64,000 nt of DNA from Plazaster borealis (taxonomy: Eukaryota; Echinodermata; Asteroidea; Forcipulatida; Labidiasteridae): the NCBI GenBank assembly GCA_021014325.1, contig CM037457.1:7918721-7982720 (forward strand). Direction: 5' to 3'. The position numbers and the translations under genes were made by a program. Below the pieces are notes generated by a model. The model did no database searches, was not told the origin of the DNA, and worked only from the letters and a program-made list of their open reading frames with translations. Shown one piece after another: positions 24,630-37,035 of this stretch (the first letter of the stretch is position 1; each line of letters begins with the position of its first letter).

Positions 24630-27000
24630 TTACGTTAAGCATATCGCGCCAACTAGCAAACAAGCCGTACAGTGCGCGCTAGACTTTTGTACACAGGATC
24701 ACCCGGGCAGTCGGTTAGGTTGATCGGTTGCTTGGTCATGCATTATATTGGACGTCACGAATCTTGTTCATTGTCGATGTCAAACATGTTATTTAAAAAA
24801 GATTATATTTGCATCTGAATCATTCTACCATTCGACATGCCCTGAAATAAATGAAACAATTTTACATGCATTTGTTTACTTTTACCCTTATTGGGCCTAA
24901 CCTACACGAATGATAAATTTTGTGTGGCAATAATATTAATTTTCGAGATAATTTACTGCATCTTATATGTAAGGCCTATATAATTTATTGATAGTGTTCA
25001 CTAAAGAAAGATGAACTCCAGACTGTGTTTGGATCATGTATACTGGCCATCACTCCAACATACTACATTGTACTTTCAACAGTATTGTATAAGTTGCTGC
25101 ATAACATGAGCGTTACAAGTACCGCGCGCCCCGTGCATAGGCCTACATGCAGTTTCTCTATTGAAAGGTCAAAGGCATAAATAAATGTAATACAATTTTA
25201 CTCAGGTACTGTATCGAGCCTACTTACTGCAAAGTGTACATGTACATTGTGTGGAAATGAGAAATATTTCACTTCGAAGTAATTGCGTTTATCGAAAAAG
25301 ATATTTATTTGTATCCCCCAAAATCAAAATCTCAGAAAAGTTACAAACAACACGTTTCTCAAAATTGCGATTCCAATTACGGATTGTTCTTTTCGGCGAT
25401 ACCTAAAAAACGCGACCTTTTGAAATAAAATATTTTCACAGGTTAGTTTTATTTTATATATCTACATTTACATAGGATTAAAACAATCGAACGGTTATGG
25501 TGTTCTTAAATACGACAAATGTGCGTCACAACGTGCCGTCGCCCGTCGCGTCGTGCCGGCGCCAGTCGCATCGTGCGCCGCATCTTGCCGTCGCCCGTCC
25601 CATCGCCTGTTTTTCAATTGTTTTTCATATTGTCATTCAACTGCTGTCGTCCGTCGCGTCGGACCGTCACGCTGAGAATCAACCAGTAGCTTCAACACAT
25701 CCATGTTCCTTAGTGCAGAATTAATCTCAGAGCATTCTGAGCAGTTTGAAAAAAAAAATGTCTCCGATCACGCTGACATTCAACCAGTAGCTTCAACACA
25801 CCCATGTTCCTTAGTGCAAAATTAATCTCAGAGCATTCTGAGCAGTTTGAAAAAAATTGTCTCCGATCACTGTATGATTCAACCAGTAGCTTCAACACAC
25901 CCATGTTCCTTAGTGCAGAATTAATCTCAGAGCATTCTGAGCACTTCAAAAAAAAAATTGTCTCCGATCACTGTATGATTCAACCAGTAGCTTCAACACA
26001 CCCATGTTCCTTAGTACAAAATTAATCTCAGAGCATTCTGAGCAGTTTAAAAAAAATTGTCTCCGATCACGCTGACATTCAACCAGTAGCTTCAACACAC
26101 CCATGTTCCTTAGTGCAGAATTAATCTCAGAGCATTCTGAGCAGTTTGAAAAAAAATTGTCTCCGATCACTTTATAATTCAACCAGTTGCTTCACACACC
26201 CATGTTCCTTAGTGCAGAATTAATCTCAGACCATTCGGAGCAGTTTGAAAAAAAAATTGTCTCCGATCACTATATGATTCAACCAGTAGCTTCAACACAC
26301 CCATGTTCCTTAGCGCAGAATTAATCTCAGAGCATTATCAGCAGTTTGAAAATTTTTTGCCTCAGACACGTTGAGATTCAACCAGTAGCTTCAACTCATC
26401 CATGTTCCTTAGTACAAAATTAATCTCAGAGCATTCTGAGCAGTTTGAAAAAAAATTGTCTCCGATCACTATGTGATTCAACCAGTAGCTTTAACCCACC
26501 CATGTTCCTTAGTGCAGAATTAATCTCAGAGCATTCTGAGCAGTTTGAAAAAACAATTGTCTCCGATCACTTTATGATTCAACCAGTAGCTTCAACACAC
26601 CCATGTTCCTTAGTACAAAATTAATTTCAGAGCATTCTGATCAGTTTGGAAAAAAATTGTCTCCGATCACTATGTGATTCAACCGGTAGCTTCAACACAC
26701 CCATGTTCCTTAGTACAAAATTAATCTCAGAGCATTCTGAGCAGTTTGAAAAAAAAATTGTCTCCGATCACGCTGACATTCAACCAGTAGCTTCAACACA
26801 CCCATGTTCCTTAGTGCAGAATTAATCTCAGAGCAATCTGAGCAATTTGAAAAAAAATTGTCTCCGATCACGCTGAGATTCAACCAGTAGCTTCAACACA
26901 CCCATGTTCCTTAGTGCAGAATTAATCTCAGAGCATTCTGAGCAGTTTGAAAAAAATTGTCTCCGATCACGCTGACATTCAACCAGTAGCTTCAACACAC

Positions 27001-27500
27001 NNNNNNNNNNNNNNNNNNNNNNNNNNNNNNNNNNNNNNNNNNNNNNNNNNNNNNNNNNNNNNNNNNNNNNNNNNNNNNNNNNNNNNNNNNNNNNNNNNNN
27101 NNNNNNNNNNNNNNNNNNNNNNNNNNNNNNNNNNNNNNNNNNNNNNNNNNNNNNNNNNNNNNNNNNNNNNNNNNNNNNNNNNNNNNNNNNNNNNNNNNNN
27201 NNNNNNNNNNNNNNNNNNNNNNNNNNNNNNNNNNNNNNNNNNNNNNNNNNNNNNNNNNNNNNNNNNNNNNNNNNNNNNNNNNNNNNNNNNNNNNNNNNNN
27301 NNNNNNNNNNNNNNNNNNNNNNNNNNNNNNNNNNNNNNNNNNNNNNNNNNNNNNNNNNNNNNNNNNNNNNNNNNNNNNNNNNNNNNNNNNNNNNNNNNNN
27401 NNNNNNNNNNNNNNNNNNNNNNNNNNNNNNNNNNNNNNNNNNNNNNNNNNNNNNNNNNNNNNNNNNNNNNNNNNNNNNNNNNNNNNNNNNNNNNNNNNNN
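27001..27500. other. Assembly gap (500 N) inside the satellite
   Basis: Exactly 500 Ns, probably a nominal size. Both edges are satellite monomers, and the right edge falls at the start of a higher-order repeat copy. Confidence 0.98.
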
Positions 27501-30500
27501 ACCTATGTGCAAAATTAATCTCAGACCATTATGAGCAGTTTGAAAAAAAAATGTCTCCGATCACTATATGATTCAACCATTAGCTTCAACACACCCATGT
27601 TCCTTAGTACAAAATTAATCTCAGAGCATTCTGAGCAGTTTGAAAAAAATTGTCTCCGATCACGCTGACATTCAACCAGTAGCTTCAACACACCCATGTT
27701 CCTTGTGCAGAATTAATCTCAGAGCATTCTGAGCAGTTTGAAAAAAAATTGTCTCCGATCACTATATGATTCAACCAGTAGCTTCAACACACCCATGTTC
27801 CTTAGTGCAGAATTAATCTCAGAGCATTCTGAGCAGTATGAAAAAAATTTGTCTCCGATCACTATATGATTCAACCAGTTGCTTCACACACCCATGTTCC
27901 TTAGTGCAGAATTAATCTCAGAGCATTCGGAGCAGTTTGAAAAAAAATTGTCTCCGATCACTATATGATTCAACCAGTAGCTTCAACACACCCATGTTCC
28001 TTAGCGCAGAATTAACCTCAGAGCATTATCAGCAGTTTGAAAATTTTTTGCCTCAGACACGTTGAGATTCAACCAGTAGCTTCAACTCACCCATGTTCCT
28101 TAGTACAAAATTAATCTCAGAGCATTCTGAGCAGTTTGAAAAAAAATCGTCTCCGATCACTATGTGATTCAACCAGTAGCTTCAACACACCCATGTTCCT
28201 TAGTGCAGAATTAATCTCAGAGCATTCTGAGCAGTTTGAAAAAAATTTGTCTCCGATCACTATATGATTCAACCAGTAGCTTCAACACACCCTGTACCTA
28301 TGTGCAAAATTAATCTCAGAGCATTCTGAGCAGTTTGAAAAAAAATTGTCTCCGATCACTATATGATTCAACCAGTAGCTTCAACACACCCATGTTCCTT
28401 AGTACAAAATTAATCTCAGAGCATTCTGAGCAGTTTAAACAAAATTGTCTCCGATCACGCTGACATTCAACCAGTAGCTTCATCACACCCATCAACCTAT
28501 GTGCAGAATTAATCTCAGAGCATTCTGAGTAGTTTGAAAAAAAAATTGTCCCCGATCACTAGGTGATTCAACCAGTAGCTTCAACACACCAATGTTCCTT
28601 AGTACAAAATTAATCTCGGAGCATTCTGAGCAGTTTGATTGTCTCCGATCACGCTGAGATTCAACCAGTAGCTTCAACACACCCATGTTCCTTAGTTCAG
28701 AATTAATCTCAGAGCATTCTGATCAGTTTGAAAAAAATTGTCTCCGATCACGCTGACATTCAACCAGTAGCTTCAACACACCCATCAACCTATGTGCAGA
28801 ATTAATCTCAGAGCATTCTGAGCAGTTTGAAAAAAAATGTCTCCGATCACTATATGATTCAACCATTAGCTTCAACACACCCATGTTCCTTAGTACAAAA
28901 TTAATCTCAGAGCATTCTGAGCAGTTTGAAAAAAATTGTCTCCGATCACGCTGACATTCAACCAGTAGCTTCAACACACCCATGTTCCTTGTGCAGAATT
29001 AATCTCAGAGCATTCTGAGCAGTTTGAAAAAAAATTGTCTCCGATCACTATATGATTCAACCAGTAGCTTCAACACACCCATGTTCCTTAGTGCAGAATT
29101 AATCTCAGAGCATTCTGAGCAGTATGAAAAAAATTTGTCTCCGATCACTATATGATTCAACCAGTTGCTTCACACACCCATGTTCCTTAGTGCAGAATTA
29201 ATCTCAGACCATTCGGAGCAGTTTGAAAAAAAATTGTCTCCGATCACTATATGATTCAACCAGTAGCTTCAACACACCCATGTTCCTTAGCGCAGAATTA
29301 ACCTCAGAGCATTATCAGCAGTTTGAAAATTTTTTGCCTCAGACACGTTGAGATTCAACCAGTAGCTTCAACTCACCCATGTTCCTTAGTACAAAATTAA
29401 TCTCAGAGCATTCTGAGCTGTTTGAAAAAAAATCGTCTCCGATCACTATGTGATTCAACCAGTAGCTTCAACACACCCATGTTCCTTAGTGCAGAATTAA
29501 TCTCAGAGCATTCTGAGCAGTTTGAAAAAAATTTGTCTCCGATCACTATATGATTCAACCAGTAGCTTCAACACACCCTGTACCTATGTGCAAAATTAAT
29601 CTCAGAGCATTCTGAGCAGTTTGAAAAAAAATTGTCTCCGATCACTATATGATTCAACCAGTAGCTTCAACACACCCATGTTCCTTAGTACAAAATTAAT
29701 CTCAGAGCATTCTGAGCAGTTTAAACAAAATTGTCTCCGATCACGCTGACATTCAACCAGTAGCTTCATCACACCCATCAACCTATGTGCAGAATTAATC
29801 TCAGAGCATTCTGAGTAGTTTGAAATTAAAATTGTCCCCGATCACTAGGTGATTCAACCAGTAGCTTCAACACACCAATGTTCCTTAGTACAAAATTAAT
29901 CTCGGAGCATTCTGAGCAGTTTGATTGTCTCCGATCACGCTGAGATTCAACCAGTAGCTTCAACACACCCATGTTCCTTAGTTCAGAATTAATCTCAGAG
30001 CATTCTGATCAGTTTGAAAAAATTGTCTCCGATCACGCTGACATTCAACCAGTAGCTTCAACACACCCATCAACCTATGTGCAGAATTAATCTCAGAGCA
30101 TTCTGAGCAGTTTGAAAAAAAATGTCTCCGATCACTATATGATTCAACCATTAGCTTCAACACACCCATGTTCCTTAGTACAAAATTAATCTCAGAGCAT
30201 TCTGAGCAGTTTGAAAAAAATTGTCTCCGATCACGCTGACATTCAACCAGTAGCTTCAACACACCCATGTTCCTTGTGCAGAATTAATCTCAGAGCATTC
30301 TGAGCAGTTTGAAAAAAAATTGTCTCCGATCACTATATGATTCAACCAGTAGCTTCAACACACCCATGTTCCTTAGTGCAGAATTAATCTCAGAGCATTC
30401 TGAGCAGTATGAAAAATTTGTCTCCGATCACTATATGATTCAACCAGTTGCTTCACACACCCATGTTCCTTAGTGCAGAATTAATCTCAGACCATTCGGA

Positions 30501-31356
30501 GCAGTTTGAAAAAAAATTGTCTCCGATCACTATATGATTCAACCAGTAGCTTCAACACACCCATGTTCCTTAGCGCAGAATTAACCTCAGAGCATTATCA
30601 GCAGTTTGAAAATTTTTTGCCTCAGACACGTTGAGATTCAACCAGTAGCTTCAACTCACCCATGTTCCTTAGTACAAAATTAATCTCAGAGCATTCTGAG
30701 CAGTTTGAAAAAAAATCGTCTCCGATCACTATGTGATTCAACCAGTAGCTTCAACACACCCATGTTCCTTAGTGCAGAATTAATCTCAGAGCATTCTGAG
30801 CAGTTTGAAAAAAATTTGTCTCCGATCACTATATGATTCAACCAGTAGCTTCAACACACCCTGTACCTATGTGCAAAATTAATCTCAGAGCATTCTGAGC
30901 AGTTTGAAAAAAAATTGTCTCCGATCACTATATGATTCAACCAGTAGCTTCAACACACCCATGTTCCTTAGTACAAAATTAATCTCAGAGCATTCTGAGC
31001 AGTTTAAACAAAATTGTCTCCGATCACGCTGACATTCAACCAGTAGCTTCATCACACCCATCAACCTATGTGCAGAATTAATCTCAGAGCATTCTGAGTA
31101 GTTTGAAAAAAAAATTGTCCCCGATCACTAGGTGATTCAACCAGTAGCTTCAACACACCAATGTTCCTTAGTACAAAATTAATCTCGGAGCATTCTGAGC
31201 AGTTTGATTGTCTCCGATCACGCTGAGATTCAACCAGTAGCTTCAACACACCCATGTTCCTTAGTTCAGAATTAATCTCAGAGCATTCTGATCAGTTTGA
31301 AAAAAATTGTCTCCGATCACGCTGACATTCAACCAGTAGCTTCAACACACCCATCA
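27501..31356. repeat. Higher-order repeat, three copies of ~1.285 kb (13 monomers)
   Basis: The marker ACCTATGTG followed by the ATTAGC-variant monomer occurs at 27501, 28788 and 30073, with a related start at 31357. A second marker (GTTTGATTGTCTCC, a monomer lacking its A-run) is at 28633, 29919 and 31202. Periods are 1283-1287 bp. Copies are nearly identical, while neighbouring monomers differ. Confidence 0.92.
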
Positions 31357-32056
31357 ACCTATGTGCAGAATTAATCTCAGAGCATTCTGAGCAGTTTGAA
31401 AAAAAATTGTCCCCGATCACTAGGTGATTCAACCAGTAGCTTCAACACACCAATGTTCCTTAGTACAAAATTAATCTCAGAGCATTCTGAGCGGTTTGAA
31501 AAAAATTGTCTCCGATCACGCTGAGATTCAACCAGTAGCTTCAACACACCCATGTTCCTTTGTGTAGAGTTAATCTCAGAGCATTCTGAGCAGTTTGAAT
31601 TTATTTTGTCTCCGATCACGCTGACATTCAACCAGTAGCTTCAACACACCCATGTTCCTTAGTGCAAAATTAATCCCAGAGCATTCTGAGCCGTTTGAAA
31701 AAAATTGTCTCCGATCACGCTGACATTCAACCAGTAGCTTCAACACACCCATGTTCCTTAGTGCAGAATTAATCTCAGAGCATTCTGAGCAGTTTGAATT
31801 TATTTTGTCTCCGATCACGCTGACATTCAACCAGTAGCTTCAACACACCCATGTTCCTTGGTGCAGAATTAATCTCAGAGCATTCTGAGCAGTTTGAGAA
31901 CAAAAATTGTCTCCGATCACGCTGAGATCCAACCAGTAGCTTTAACTCACCCATGTTTGTTATCATAGTACAGAATTAATCTCAGAGCTTTCTGAGCAGT
32001 TTGAATTTGTTTTGTCTCCGATCACGCTGAGATTCAACCAGTAGCTTCAACACACC

Positions 32057-32520
32057 TTATGATGACGTCATCAGGTGTGGAATTCCAAATTTTTCAAAGT
32101 TGAAATGTGACCATTTGCTATTTGCTGTATATTTCATGAATTTGAAAGCTAGATGTTTATAGTTGGGCATCTGATAGATCAAAACTGGGGCAGCATTTAA
32201 AAAAGATAATGCCCAAAATCGTATGACCTTTACTTCAGGTCGTACCGGAAGGTCAAAGTTTGCCTTTGGTCTTTTTCTTAAATCATTTTTAGGGCTTATC
32301 TACATCATAACTCAAGATAGAAATTGAATTGAACAATGAAACTCAAAAGACAATTGACCCCATTTGACCTTGACTTACGGTTCAAACCGGAAATTGAAAA
32401 TTTCATAAAATCAAAAATTACTTATCATTTCAGCATAATTTTTGCATCAGGTTGTAGAACTCTTGCACAGAAATAACAACATTTTGACATTTACATCTTG
32501 TCTTAACCACAGGCATTAAA
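32057..32520 (+). mobile_element. Helitron-like element fragment
   Basis: It begins mid-element with TTATGATGACGTCATCAGGT, directly at the satellite edge. A CGTACCGGAAGGTCAAAG segment and a TTGACCTTGACTTACGGTTC unit follow, as in 37190-37700. Neither terminus is present. Confidence 0.75.
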
Positions 32521-35500
32521 GCGCACGTTTGTGCTGACCTACTTTGATAACGCGAGATAGTAACCTATTTGCACCACTGCTCACTTCACGGGCTCAAGAT
32601 TCTACATTTAGGTTAAGATATGGGTTGAAACGATTGGAGTGTAGAATCCCGAGTCCGGAGTTCCTCAGTGACAACTGTCCCTGTTGATGATTGGCCATAT
32701 AAGAGAAAAACTGTTATACACAGGTTGTTATAACCTCACTGTATGCAAACTAAGCTTAGTTATGTATGTCATTACAGTTCGTCTTGATCATGTCTAATTT
32801 TGAATATTTTCTAATATTACTTTTAATATTAGGCTGTTTTCTTTGGCCTAGAGGGCCTCTATCCATTTGTTTAAACCATTTGTGGATATATTGTGCCCTT
32901 ACCAAAATTAACCATTCTATTTATTTAACCAAACGGACTTTAAAAAGGGCACACCATGTAAAAGGGTTGACAGTTCTTATACTGAACCGGGAAAATGGGG
33001 GTGGGAGGGTGGGGATATTTTCCCCCTTTCTAAACTACACACCACTTGCTGCATCAACTGACCCCGTACCCCTCTCAACCTTGAGCCAGCGGGAAACGCG
33101 AATGATTAAAATCATGCGCCCTCTTTGTTCACCCATAGAGTTCACCGTAGTGCAAATAGTGACCTCCAATATTGACTCACGTGGGCACGGATAGCGCAGT
33201 CATCTCGACCTGATGCTGCGAGATAGTTAGTTGAACTGCTGTCTCCCGTAACGGCTTAAGTTTATTGGCCAAGAGCTTGCGGTTAGATGTCATCGGATGA
33301 AGCAACCAAATGAACTAAACAAAGAAACCCATCTGCCGAATCATTTTCTGATGAAATAGCAAAATGCTTTCATTCTCTCCACGGCACCTGCCGGTCCATT
33401 TCTCGTTTGTCCAGCTTAGGGATGACAACCGATGAAGGACCCCTCCCTGCAAAGTTTGCCAATGGTGTGATTATATAGACAGAGGATCACTGTCAGAGAC
33501 CTCGTCACCTGAAATGTCTTCTTATAGTGCGACCTAAATAGCTTGCTCGATCTCCCGCTCCTCACCTGCACAAGTTTGTTTTTTCTTTGTTGTTATTCTT
33601 TCTTTAGGGAGGCTGATAGGAGCCTCCTAACCTCACCGACCAACGATCTGGTCTCATCTAAAACGTAACTGGCATTTCCTTCCTCGTGACATGGGCCTCT
33701 CACTGCTCCATACATGTTTAATACACTTTTGTACCCGTTACAAGATATCGGCCTGGATTACACTACTTGAGTGATAGCCCGGCCGCCATGATTCTGGCCT
33801 GCAATCAAGCACGACCTCATCACTGCCAAAACATACAAGTCGACCGTCCCATCCGCTAGGTAACATATACGACCACACGCAAGCGAACCATGCTTTCCCA
33901 TGTTAGACACCTGTCATTAAGGATGTATTGCTCTACCTGTGGACCCAGCCGATAACAACTTGACATCATCCGTAGCATGGAGTTTTGATTTTACCTCCAT
34001 GTCCATAGTACTAAGTTGCCGTGTAGAGGTCTTCACCCTCCGTGTGATGCTGTACGTGTGCCCTATATCGATCAAAACTTGACTAAACCATCCGGGGATA
34101 AGTCGCCGTCTAGCAACCCCAACCGTATGATGGCCGTCAACCGGCTTTGCAACAGAAAACCCTCCAAACCACCTTCTGGGCTCTCCAATGCTGGAAGTTG
34201 TATGATAACCGTCGAGTCTGCCGTTAAGGTCAGCCTGACTTTTACGTGAGAGCTACGGAAGGGAAGATTAAACTACCATAATGCATCCAAATCATATTTA
34301 GATTCGGCCCCAACTCTACTGGAATGTCTAAACCATGCGTGTGCCTACAATGCTCTCAGCAACACTAGTTAATGATAGGGCCTACTGACACAACTCCCTA
34401 AATTTGGCGATAACCAGCGCAACGGTATTTTAACGGCACCGTGTAGGACAGACTGCAGATACCACGACACCAAATAGACCAACTAAGTTCCGCAGCCCAT
34501 GATGGAAATATTTCCACGGACGTGTAATAAATTGTTCAATTCCACCATGCAAAACCACCGCGTTAGGCTTGTGAACTTGACAACAAGATGGCATCATTCC
34601 GCCCAACGCGCCCATCTTCGCCCTCCTTCCACTCTCCAATGAACATCCTGTGAGGCTGGCCAACCAAAGCCAGTCATTCTCTTGACCAATGAATCCGACA
34701 CCATCACACGCATTTGCATGGTGTTCTGCTCATCTGAACTCCTCGTTTGGAAGCATTCAAATGCCCGAAACCTAAAGGAATGCCTCGTCTAGACGGCCGT
34801 TTAGACGGAATAAAACAGCTACTGGAAAGCATTCAAGAACAAAACATTCATGATTCTATGGTTAACCGCGGCCTCCGTCACACGAACGACGTTAAATTTG
34901 GCCACCACTCATTGGGCTCTGGATGCTGCCATCCAGCCATCGTCACCCACACTTCATCCCATGAGAGTCGGGACAATGAAAACAATGGCAAACATGCCAA
35001 AGCTTCCTCAGGACAATGTTGAGCAGAAATGTTCACATACAAGGGGCCCGGAACCGGGTATCTTTAGGAAGAACCTGAACGGTTTTTCTTTCTAGCCCCT
35101 TTTGACACGTTGGATAGGAGGGCCACAAGGTCAAATGCAAAACCAGCCGGTCTGCCCAATTTCCCTTGGAATGTAACTCCCAAACGGGCTGGCAACAAGA
35201 TGTGACTCTGCTTGACAACTCGAGGGGTGTGCGTCCAATTGTACTCCGAAACTCCAACAGTACTAGAAAGTCTGCCTCCATTCTTAGAAGACTATGAGTG
35301 TAAGCGACCCATTGCAAGTGCCACAGATCTTGCCTTCACTCTAGGCCTTGCCAAATACAAACTCTTTAATCTATCTGCACGCATTTCATTTCTTTCTTTC
35401 ACACCCCTTCGCTAGCCGTCTCCCCGTGCTTCCTCTGGATCGAGTTTGTGAAGTTGTGAAATATTCCCAAAATGTGCGTCTTGTGTATTTTGTACGGTGT

Positions 35501-36480
35501 AGGTACCTGCCATACTCCTTAAAAACAATGCATGTCCCGTTGACCGTTTGAGGTACTGAAACGGATAAAAGGTTCAAAGCTCAACACATTGCCACAATCG
35601 TTGTCACGCTGTAGTGAATGATATGTGCGTTTGGTTTTGTTTCTTATGCGGTTATAAATCGCAACTGTTCCAAACACCGGGCTTTTTAATTTTACCCACT
35701 TCAAATAAGGGGAAAGGGGAAACAATTAATGCGAAAGGACGTATTTTCCACATCCACTCACTTTCACTCAATATTTTCCTTTGCTTGTTAATTTTAGCCT
35801 TCATTTGATTAAACTGTCAAGAATTGTTATTATTATCATCTTCCTTTGTTTGTTTCGGCTGAGTTCACATATAAACCTCTTTATTTTCTGTAAAAAGAAC
35901 AAAGAAATTGTTTGTTTGCTTGTTTGGGGGGTTTTTGGTTTGTTTTTTTAGCCCATGATTTTCCTTTGATCCTCTCTTTGCGAAATAAATTAGGCGTTTT
36001 ACCTGAATCTTTCCCTGCAACTGATTTGTAAGTGTACACTGCTACACCCTCGGTCTTTCCTTCGATGTAATTCTGACACGCCCGCAAGCAGAGATACGCC
36101 ACATACGCCCCGTTACCCTGTCTCTGAACAGGCTTTTGGCCATTCAAACTGCCCATAGCATCGGGTCGTGTACTTGAGGGCTGACTTGGCATGGAATGAA
36201 ATGCACACAAAATACAATTATTGCTGCGGAACCAAAACCTATGTCATCAGTCCCTTTGTTATTTAATTTTTATTTAAATTCAAAAATCTCCATAATTTAC
36301 AATTCGACACTAACTGAAACTCTGACAGTACATGTCTTTCCGTTTTGCACTCGTGTACTAGACTACAGAGTGACCTCGTCCGTGCTGGCGCCTAGCGAGG
36401 TTTACTTGCTACAGCCTTGTTTTTTGCAGCAAAGCCAACTGATCTCACAATTTCAGTTCGAACTATAAATAAATAACACA
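32521..36480. other. Repeat-poor island, unknown content
   Basis: About 4 kb has higher GC than its surroundings and none of the array motifs. Short frames occur on both strands (up to 142 codons at 32766-33194 plus, and 109 codons at 35881-36210 minus), but none has a recognisable domain. About 33090-33175 resembles 53705-53775. It may be a decayed gene, an old transposon or host spacer. I cannot tell which. Confidence 0.4.
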
Positions 36481-36533
36481 TGTTGTTGTAAGGCCAATTC
36501 TCTCACGATCGTAGAACATTAACTGCATCCTAA

Positions 36534-36590
36534 TATTTATTGTGAGGCAAATTCATCTCACCATATCGGGCCTCACTATTCCGGCAAGCT
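36534..36590. repeat. Isolated copy of the 53-bp minisatellite unit
   Basis: TGTGAGGCAAATTCATCTCA followed by CCATATCGGGCC matches one unit of the array at 48690-49590. Confidence 0.65.
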
Positions 36591-36658
36591 TTTATGGTAA
36601 ACAACATCTTTGGGCCCATCCCCGCATCTAGGTACTCAAAAGCAAACCATTAATTTTT

Positions 36659-37035
36659 AGGTGTTCGGGCATACAGCCCGGAACACCTCTTGTTAGGTGT
36701 TCGGGCATTCAGCCCGAACAACTCTTTGTTATTGTTCGGGTTTTTTTTTTAGGTGTTCGGGCATTAAGCCCGAACAACTCCTTGTTTTTGTTCGTTTTTT
36801 TTTTTTTAGGTGTTCGGGCATTAAGCCCGAACAACTCCTTGTTTTTGTTCGGGTTTTTTTTTTTTTTTAGGTGTTCGGGCATTAAGCCCGAACAACTCCT
36901 TGTTTTTGTTCGGTTTTTTTTTTTTTTAGGTGTTCGTGCAATATGAGCACGAACACCTCTTGTTATTGTTCTGTTTTTTTTTTTTTTTAGGTGTTCGTGC
37001 AATATGAGCACGAACACCTCTTGTTATTGTTCTGA
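36659..37035 (+). repeat. Seven tandem 5'-end hairpins of the Helitron-like family
   Basis: AGGTGTTCGNGC starts at 36659, 36695, 36751, 36808, 36869, 36928 and 36989. Each is followed by a 4-7 nt loop and its complement, then TTGTTNTTGTTC and a T-run. The first five pair GGGC with GCCC; the last two pair GTGC with GCAC. The same hairpin heads the element at 38912. Confidence 0.88.

Larger units (their letters stand above)
22267..25671. other. Unassigned DNA with short inverted repeats
   Basis: I see no supported gene. Short foldbacks occur at 23281-23464 and 24420-24629. About 23600-23640 is inverted at 24635-24682. About 23100-23240 has GC-rich near-palindromes (CGACGTTGGGCCGACGTC). Bases 25540-25670 are GC-rich with CGTCGC/CGTCCC word repetition. 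Confidence 0.55.
25672..32056. repeat. ~100-bp satellite array
   Basis: Monomers of about 99-101 bp repeat head to tail for 6.4 kb, as shown by CAACCAGTAGC anchors at 25680, 25781, 25880, 25981 and 26080. Each has CAACCAGTAGCTTCAACACA, CCATGTTCCTTAGTGCAGAA, CTCAGAGCATTCTGAG (a 16-bp palindrome), an A-run and TTGTCTCCGATCAC. Monomers vary mainly in the CCATGTTCCTTAG / ACCTATGTG segment and the CTATATGATT / CGCTGACATT segment. The array ends abruptly at 32056 against Helitron-like sequence. Confidence 0.97.

Noticed and set aside
26947..27534. 195- and 177-codon frames spanning 26947-27534
   Set aside because: They are open only because they run through 500 Ns.
25672..32056. Possible CRISPR array (regular repeats)
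   Set aside because: Units are contiguous ~100-bp monomers without unique spacers, in a eukaryotic repeat context.
32766..33194. 142-codon frame as a gene
   Set aside because: Low-complexity hydrophobic start, no recognisable domain, and partial overlap with sequence repeated at 53.7 kb.
35881..36210. 109-codon minus-strand frame
   Set aside because: Lysine-rich tail comes from T-rich DNA, and I recognise nothing in the rest.
36709..37017. 102-codon minus frame with EHLKKKKN repeats
   Set aside because: It is translated T-runs and hairpins of the stacked element 5' ends.
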